Source: Salinisphaera sp. UBA1666
GTDB lineage: Bacteria > Pseudomonadota > Gammaproteobacteria > Nevskiales > Salinisphaeraceae
Length of the DNA: 21,659 nt
Reading direction: 5' to 3'
Assembly: GCA_002320455.1 (NCBI GenBank)
Contig: DCKU01000129.1
Span: 1 to 21,659, forward strand
Each line of letters begins with the position of its first letter. Position 1 is the stretch's first letter. The position numbers were made by a program, and so were the translations under genes. Below the pieces are notes generated by a model, which had not been told where the DNA came from, made no database searches, and worked only from the letters and a program-made list of their open reading frames with translations. Below, piece after piece: positions 16,776-21,659 of this stretch.

Positions 16776-19418
16776 TTATGCCGTCTCGGCGACGTCGACC
16801 TTGCGCTGCACTTCCGTGCGCTCGTAGACCTCGATCTGGTCGCCGGCCTTGATGTCGTTGTAGTTCTTAACACCAATACCGCACTCGGTACCCGCCGGCA
16901 CGCGATTGACATCGTCTCGGTGACGCCGCAGCGACTCGAGCTCGCCTTCGTAGATGACGACGTTGTCACGCAGCACGCGAATGGGCTGACCGCGCACCAC
17001 GGCGCCGTCGGCCACGACACAGCCGGCAATCGCGCCGAGCTTGGAGGAACGGAACACGTCGCGCACCTCAGCCAGGCCGATGATCTCCTCGCGCAGCTCC
17101 GTGCCCAGCAGGCCGCTGACCGCATCGGTCACATCTTCGATGGCTTCGTAAATCACGCTGTAGTAGCGCACATCGACGCCGGATTCGGCGATCGCCTTAC
17201 GAGCCTTGTTATCAGCACGCACGTTGAAGCCGATAATGATTGCCTGCGAGGCCATGGCCAGCTCGACGTCGGATTCGGAAATACCGCCAACGCCGCTGGA
17301 CACGATACGAATTTTGACCTCTTGGGCCGGAATCTTGCGCAGCGACTCGACCAGCGCTTCCACGCTGCCTTGCACGTCGCCTTTGACCAGCAGGTTGAGA
17401 TCCTTCGTTTCCGCCGGGCCGTCCTCGCCCATGGCCGAAAAGACCTCTTCCAGGCGCGCGGCCTGCTGCTGGGCCAGCTTGGATTCGCGTTGTTGCTCCT
17501 CGCGCTGGGCCGCAATTTCCTTGGCCTTCTTCTCGTTGGCCACGACAAATGCGGCGTCGCCGGCTTCGGGCGTGCCCGACAAGCCCAACACCTCGACGGG
17601 GATCGAGGGCCCGGCCTCTTTCACCTGCTCGCCCAGCTCGTTGAACATGGCACGCACACGACCGTGGTGCGGCCCGGCCAGAATCGTATCGCCGCGTTTG
17701 AGCTTGCCGGCTTTGACCAGGATGGTGGCCACCGGACCACGCCCTTTTTCCAGGCTCGACTCGATGACGACCCCGCGGGCCGGCACGTCCAGAGGCGCCT
17801 TGAACTCGCTGACTTCGGCCTGGAGCAACACGGCATCCAGCAGATCGTCGATCCCGTCTCCGGTCTTGGAGGACACCGGCACGACCTGAATATCGCCGCC
17901 CCAGTCCTCGGGAATGAGGTCCTCGGCGGCGAGACCGGCGCGCACCTTCTCGATGTCGGCGCTGGCTACGTCCATCTTGGTCACGGCCACGACGATCGGC
18001 ACTCCGGCCGCCTTGGCGTGCTGGATGGACTCCTTGGTCTGCGGCATAACCCCGTCGTCGGCGGCCACAATCAGGATCGCGATATCAGTGATTTCGGCAC
18101 CGCGGGCCCGCATGCGGGTGAATGCCGCGTGGCCGGGCGTATCAATGAAAGTGACGGCACCCTTGTCGTGTGGCACGTGATACGCGCCGATGTGCTGGGT
18201 GATGCCGCCCGCTTCGCCGGCTTGCACCTTGGTACGGCGGATGTAATCCAGCAGCGAGGTCTTGCCGTGGTCGACGTGACCCATGATGGTCACCACCGGC
18301 GCACGCGTCACGCCTTCGACCTGCTCTTCCTCAGCGTGGACTTCTTGCTCCAACGCCTCTTCGGCGGACTCCGAGGCTACGGGTTTCGGGTTGTGCCCCA
18401 TTTCCTCGACGATAATCGTCGCCGTGTCCTGGTCGACCGTCTGGTTGATGGTCGCCATGACGCCAAGCTTCATCATGCGCTTGAGGACTTCGCCGCCCTT
18501 GACCGCCATGCGCTGGGCAAGATCGGACACTGTAATGAGCTCCGGGATCTCGACGTCGCGGACGACGGGCGCGGTCGGACGCTCAAAGGTGTGCTCGGTG
18601 GCCACGTTGACATTCTTCTGGCGTCGATTGCCGCCGCGCTTCTTCTTGTCCTTGCGTCGGCCCTGCTTGCCCTCGGCGACATGCAGTTCCTTGCGCCGGG
18701 CGGCTTTCTCGCCCTGCTCGCGCTCTTTTTCGCGCTTGATATCGTCTTCGGTGCGGCCATGGCTTTCCGCCGCGCGCCGCAGATTTTCTTGTACGCGCGA
18801 GCGCGTGGCATCGCCCTTGACGGCCTTTATGCCGTGCTTGGCGCGTTCTCGTTCCATCGCTTCGCGACGAGCCTTGTCCTCAGCCTCTTTCTGGGCTGCG
18901 ATATCGGCTTGGCGCTTGGCCTCGTTCTCGGCGCGTTGGCGCTCTTCTTCTTCGCGCTCGGCCTGCTCGGCGGCCGCTTTGCGCTCTTCTTCTTCGCGCC
19001 GCGCTTTTTCCTGCGCCTCGGCCTCGGCCCGCTCTTCCTCTAGCTGCTTGGCCCGAGCCTGTGCAGCCTCGGTATCAGCCGGCTCTTCGGTGGCTTGCTC
19101 GTTGTTTTTAAACGTGCGGCGCTTGCGCACTTCAACGTTGACCGTACGGCCCGAGCTCGCGCCCCGGCCGGTATTGACCTTGAGCTCGGAGGTCGAGCGC
19201 CGACGCAGCGAAACCGACGAGCGCTTGGCACCGAGCTTGCCGCCCGAACGTGCGCTCTCTGCGTTACGCAAGTGACTCAACAGCTTCAGCTTGTCTTCGT
19301 CGCTGATCTGATCTTCGGCCGAGCGCGCACTCACGCCCGCTTCCGCCAAGCGCGAGACGAGCCGCTCCACCGGAATGCCTGTTTCCGATGCCAGCTGCTT
19401 GACTGTCGTTTGCGCCAT
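16776..19418 (-). CDS. infB: Translation initiation factor IF-2
   Basis: GTPase that delivers initiator fMet-tRNA to the 30S subunit and promotes subunit joining. The 880 residues carry the IF2-N domain (MAQTTVKQLASETGIPVERL...), then a long Glu/Arg/Ala-rich helical segment (about 115-245) and a basic linker, then a second IF2-N-like domain (about 290-345). The G domain follows with G1 GHVDHGKT at 380-387, G3 DTPGH at 426-430 and G4 TKMD at 480-483, and domains II-IV end the protein. The G4 Asn of NKxD is replaced by Thr. The ATG at 19418 has a GGAG about 10 nt upstream. It lies 74 bp after nusA and 2 nt before rbfA. Confidence 0.97.
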   Translation of the reverse strand: MAQTTVKQLASETGIPVERLVSRLAEAGVSARSAEDQISDEDKLKLLSHLRNAESARSGGKLGAKRSSVSLRRRSTSELKVNTGRGASSGRTVNVEVRKRRTFKNNEQATEEPADTEAAQARAKQLEEERAEAEAQEKARREEEERKAAAEQAEREEEERQRAENEAKRQADIAAQKEAEDKARREAMERERAKHGIKAVKGDATRSRVQENLRRAAESHGRTEDDIKREKEREQGEKAARRKELHVAEGKQGRRKDKKKRGGNRRQKNVNVATEHTFERPTAPVVRDVEIPELITVSDLAQRMAVKGGEVLKRMMKLGVMATINQTVDQDTATIIVEEMGHNPKPVASESAEEALEQEVHAEEEQVEGVTRAPVVTIMGHVDHGKTSLLDYIRRTKVQAGEAGGITQHIGAYHVPHDKGAVTFIDTPGHAAFTRMRARGAEITDIAILIVAADDGVMPQTKESIQHAKAAGVPIVVAVTKMDVASADIEKVRAGLAAEDLIPEDWGGDIQVVPVSSKTGDGIDDLLDAVLLQAEVSEFKAPLDVPARGVVIESSLEKGRGPVATILVKAGKLKRGDTILAGPHHGRVRAMFNELGEQVKEAGPSIPVEVLGLSGTPEAGDAAFVVANEKKAKEIAAQREEQQRESKLAQQQAARLEEVFSAMGEDGPAETKDLNLLVKGDVQGSVEALVESLRKIPAQEVKIRIVSSGVGGISESDVELAMASQAIIIGFNVRADNKARKAIAESGVDVRYYSVIYEAIEDVTDAVSGLLGTELREEIIGLAEVRDVFRSSKLGAIAGCVVADGAVVRGQPIRVLRDNVVIYEGELESLRRHRDDVNRVPAGTECGIGVKNYNDIKAGDQIEVYERTEVQRKVDVAETA

Positions 19419-19492
19419 ACTCTGTCTACTCCGTGATGCCCGCCGTATTGCGGGCGATCCAATGTTCGTTTATCTACGCGCCTTCGTCAGAT

Positions 19493-21010
19493 TCAGGCCT
19501 GCTCGTCGGCAAACCAGTGTGCGCGCGCGGCCATGATCATCTCGCCGGCCTTGTCTTCTTCGATTTCGATGAGCTCCATGAGCTCGTCGGCGCCCAGCTC
19601 GGCCAGGTCGTCACGGGTCTTGATACCACCGCGGGCCAGCTGTCCGGCCAGCGCCTCGTCGACGCCGTCGACCTGTAGCAGATCGGCATCGTACTCTTCA
19701 TCGCTGCCTTCGGCACTCGAAATCGCTTTCGAGAGCAGATAATCGCGTGCGCGGTTGCGCAATTCCTCGACCACATCCTCGTCGAACTCTTCGATTTCGA
19801 GCAGCTCGCTTTCCGGGATATAGGCGATCTGCTCGGTCGAGGTGAAGCCTTCCTGCACCAAGATCGCGGCGACCTCGTCGTCAACGTCAAGCTGAGTCTG
19901 GAACATCTCCTGCAGCTCTTCGGTCTCGGCTTCACTTTTCTCTTCGGCGTCTTCCAACGTCATCACGTTGAGCTGCCAGCCGGTCAACTCCGAGGCCAGG
20001 CGGATGTTCTGGCCACCGCGACCGATGGCTTTCGCCAACGAATCTTCGGCCACCGCCAGATCCATGCTGCCCGAGTCCTCGTCGAGAACAATCGACTCCA
20101 CGTCTGCCGGCGCCATCGCGTTGATCACGAACTGTGCCGGGTTCTCGTTCCACATGATGATATCGATGCGTTCGCCGGCGAGCTCGTTCGACACACTCTG
20201 TACGCGCGAACCTCGCATGCCGACGCAGGCGCCCACGGGATCAATACGTCGATCCTTGGCCTGCACCGCGATTTTCGCACGAAGGCCTGGGTCACGCGAG
20301 GCGCCGCGCAGCTCGATCAAGCCCTGGCCCACTTCGGGGACTTCTAGCTTGAACAGCTCAAGCAGAAACTCCGGCTTGCTGCGCGATACGAACAACTGCG
20401 GGCCACGCTGCTCCGGTCGCACATCGTAGAGATAACCACGCACCCGGTCGCCCGGCCGCATCGGCTCGCGCGGAATCATCTGATCGCGCGGGATGATGGC
20501 TTCGGCGTTGCCGCCGAGGTCCACGATACAGGCGCCACGCTCCATGCGTTTAACCAGCCCGGTAATCAGCTCGCCCACGCGGTGCTTGTAGGCATCCACG
20601 ATCTGTGCGCGCTCGGCCTCCCGCACTTTCTGCACGATGACCTGCTTGGCCGCCTGTGCCGCGATGCGGCCGAACTCCACGGCCTCGATCGATTCCTCGA
20701 TGTACTCACCGGAAACGATGTCGGGATGGTTTTCTTGTGCGCGTTCCAGCGAAATCTCGCGATCGGGGGCTTCAATAAAGCGCATCTCGCCGTCGGCGTC
20801 TTCCTCGCCCGGATCAATAACCAGCCACCGACGAAACGCGACGTAGTCGCCCGTCTTGCGATCCACCTCGACACGTACAGCGATCTCACCGCCGTTTTTC
20901 TTGCGGGTGGCCGAGGCCAGCGCAGCTTCGATCGCCTCGAAAATGATTTCCTGGTCGACGCCTTTTTCGTTGGAAACCGCTTCTGCGACCAAAAGTACGT
21001 TCTTGTTCAT
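19493..21010 (-). CDS. nusA: Transcription termination/antitermination factor NusA
   Basis: RNA polymerase-associated factor that modulates pausing, termination and antitermination. The 505 residues show the N-terminal RNAP-binding domain (about 1-130), an S1 domain (about 135-200), KH1 with GMRGSR at 264-269 and KH2 with GRGGQN at 330-335. Two C-terminal acidic helix-hairpin-helix repeats lie at about 365-425 and 440-500, the latter regulated through the alpha subunit in E. coli. The length is slightly over the E. coli 495. The start is ATG at 21010, with a weak GGATGG before it. It lies 65 bp after rimP and 74 bp before infB in the conserved operon. Confidence 0.97.
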   Translation of the reverse strand: MNKNVLLVAEAVSNEKGVDQEIIFEAIEAALASATRKKNGGEIAVRVEVDRKTGDYVAFRRWLVIDPGEEDADGEMRFIEAPDREISLERAQENHPDIVSGEYIEESIEAVEFGRIAAQAAKQVIVQKVREAERAQIVDAYKHRVGELITGLVKRMERGACIVDLGGNAEAIIPRDQMIPREPMRPGDRVRGYLYDVRPEQRGPQLFVSRSKPEFLLELFKLEVPEVGQGLIELRGASRDPGLRAKIAVQAKDRRIDPVGACVGMRGSRVQSVSNELAGERIDIIMWNENPAQFVINAMAPADVESIVLDEDSGSMDLAVAEDSLAKAIGRGGQNIRLASELTGWQLNVMTLEDAEEKSEAETEELQEMFQTQLDVDDEVAAILVQEGFTSTEQIAYIPESELLEIEEFDEDVVEELRNRARDYLLSKAISSAEGSDEEYDADLLQVDGVDEALAGQLARGGIKTRDDLAELGADELMELIEIEEDKAGEMIMAARAHWFADEQA

Positions 21011-21075
21011 AAAACCATCCGCGTGTCTGGAAAACAGGCCTCAATGACCCGTGGCGCCATGCAAGCTGCAGCGCG

Positions 21076-21528
21076 CTATTGTTCGAATACCGGATCCAGT
21101 CGTGCCTTGGCCATATCTCCGATCGGCAGTCGGACAATGGCACCGTCGCAGTCCAGATCAACCGTATCGGTCGTGACAGCGCTGATCTGACCCTTGAACT
21201 TACGTTTACCGTCGACTGGGGCAAACATATTGACTCGCGCACGCTCGCCGGTAAATCGCTCGAAGTGGGCGGCACTCACCAGCGGCCGGTCCATGCCCGG
21301 TGACGAAACCTCCAGGCTGTAGGCCGCGCTACCGTCGTCAGCAACATCCAGAGAAGCACTGACCTCTCGGCTGACCGCCTCGCAGTCTTCGATATCGATA
21401 CCGTCAGGCGAGTCGATATAGACGCGCAGCACGGCATTCTTGCCTTGGCCGACCGATTCGATATGCCAGAGCTCGTATCCGAGATCGGTGACGATCGGCT
21501 CGATGAGAGAATGAAAACGTGGCGACAT
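21076..21528 (-). CDS. rimP: Ribosome maturation factor RimP
   Basis: Binds the 30S subunit and is needed for its maturation. The 150-residue protein has the family N-terminus MSPRFHSLIEPIVTDLGYEL, the core LRVYIDSPDGIDIEDCEAVSREV, the signature SSPGMDRPL and an SH3-like C-terminal half. The start chosen is ATG at 21528, 36 nt inside the longest frame, with GAGA about 8 nt upstream; the extension from 21564 has no family support and would run into the tRNA terminator. First protein gene of the operon, 35 bp after the tRNA terminator. Confidence 0.94.
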   Translation of the reverse strand: MSPRFHSLIEPIVTDLGYELWHIESVGQGKNAVLRVYIDSPDGIDIEDCEAVSREVSASLDVADDGSAAYSLEVSSPGMDRPLVSAAHFERFTGERARVNMFAPVDGKRKFKGQISAVTTDTVDLDCDGAIVRLPIGDMAKARLDPVFEQ

Positions 21529-21562
21529 GACACCGTCTCGCTGACGATTTTTCGTTACCAAC

Positions 21563-21589
21563 AAAAAAGCCCCTCATCGGGGGCTTTTT
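21563..21589 (-). terminator. Terminator between tRNA-fMet and rimP
   Basis: Perfect 10-bp stem AAAAAGCCCC / GGGGCTTTTT (21564-21573, 21580-21589) with a 6-nt loop, and on the minus strand a T-run at its end. It lies 14 bp after the tRNA 3' end. Because no promoter is visible between it and rimP, part of the transcription probably reads through. Confidence 0.88.
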
Positions 21590-21603
21590 CGATAACCAAT
21601 ATG

Positions 21604-21659
21604 TGGTAGCGGGGGCAGGATTCGAACCTGCGACCTTCGGGTTATGAGCCCGACGAGCT
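21604..21659 (-). tRNA. Initiator tRNA-Met (CAT), partial
   Basis: The 3' 56 nt of a tRNA, cut by the window end. Seen on the minus strand: an anticodon stem-loop with GGG/CCC pairs around CTCATAA (anticodon CAT), a T-arm with GGTTCGAATCC, and an encoded CCA at 21606-21604. The three consecutive G-C pairs in the anticodon stem are the hallmark of initiator tRNA. This also fits the position upstream of rimP–nusA–infB, where E. coli has metY. The 5' acceptor and D-arm lie outside the window. Confidence 0.93.

Noticed and set aside
16920..19043. 707-codon open frame on the plus strand
   Set aside because: It lies fully antisense to infB, whose domains and motifs are unmistakable; such long shadows are common in GC-rich genes with G/C third positions.

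Overview
The window looks like ordinary chromosome from a high-GC gammaproteobacterium. Three things support this: the gene order tRNA-fMet–rimP–nusA–infB–rbfA–truB–rpsO–pnp matches the classic gammaproteobacterial operon, smc–zipA–ligA occur together as in Pseudomonas-like lineages (SMC rather than MukBEF), and every recognised protein resembles gammaproteobacterial homologues. A halophilic genus such as Salinisphaera would fit the composition and protein flavour, but that is a guess from memory and untested. I see no insertion sequence, prophage, CRISPR array or horizontally acquired island.

Layout, left to right. Positions 1-2500: trpS and yciO on the minus strand, then yciI and bolA on the plus strand. 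Positions 2551-9714: a minus-strand block read smc, zipA, ligA (chromosome organisation, divisome anchor, DNA ligation), followed by an unidentified 138-residue protein. Positions 9887-11050: queF (queuosine pathway) convergent with a glycine-zipper lipoprotein, separated by a perfect 18-bp two-way terminator. Positions 11113-12403: cysZ and dksA on the plus strand. Positions 12404-12733: the only gap over 300 bases. It holds the dksA terminator, a complete candidate small-RNA gene of about 90 nt, and the pnp terminator. Positions 12734-21659: the translation/RNA-metabolism operon on the minus strand, ending in a tRNA-fMet cut by the window edge.

How the genes work together: the large minus-strand operon couples translation initiation (initiator tRNA, IF2, ribosome maturation factors RimP and RbfA, S15), transcription elongation (NusA), tRNA modification (TruB) and RNA decay (PNPase). 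DksA next door links to ribosomal and stringent control. smc–zipA–ligA serves chromosome and cell-division functions.

The most interesting candidate for something undescribed is the orphan small-RNA gene at about 12549-12638. It has a good sigma70-type promoter (with a palindrome in its spacer), two internal hairpins flanking an exposed CUCCUCC (anti-Shine-Dalgarno) segment, and a strong intrinsic terminator. No plus-strand gene lies downstream of it. Several starts were moved from the longest reading frame on the basis of ribosome-binding sites or family alignment (trpS, yciO, yciI, smc, queF, cysZ, dksA, rpsO, truB, rimP).
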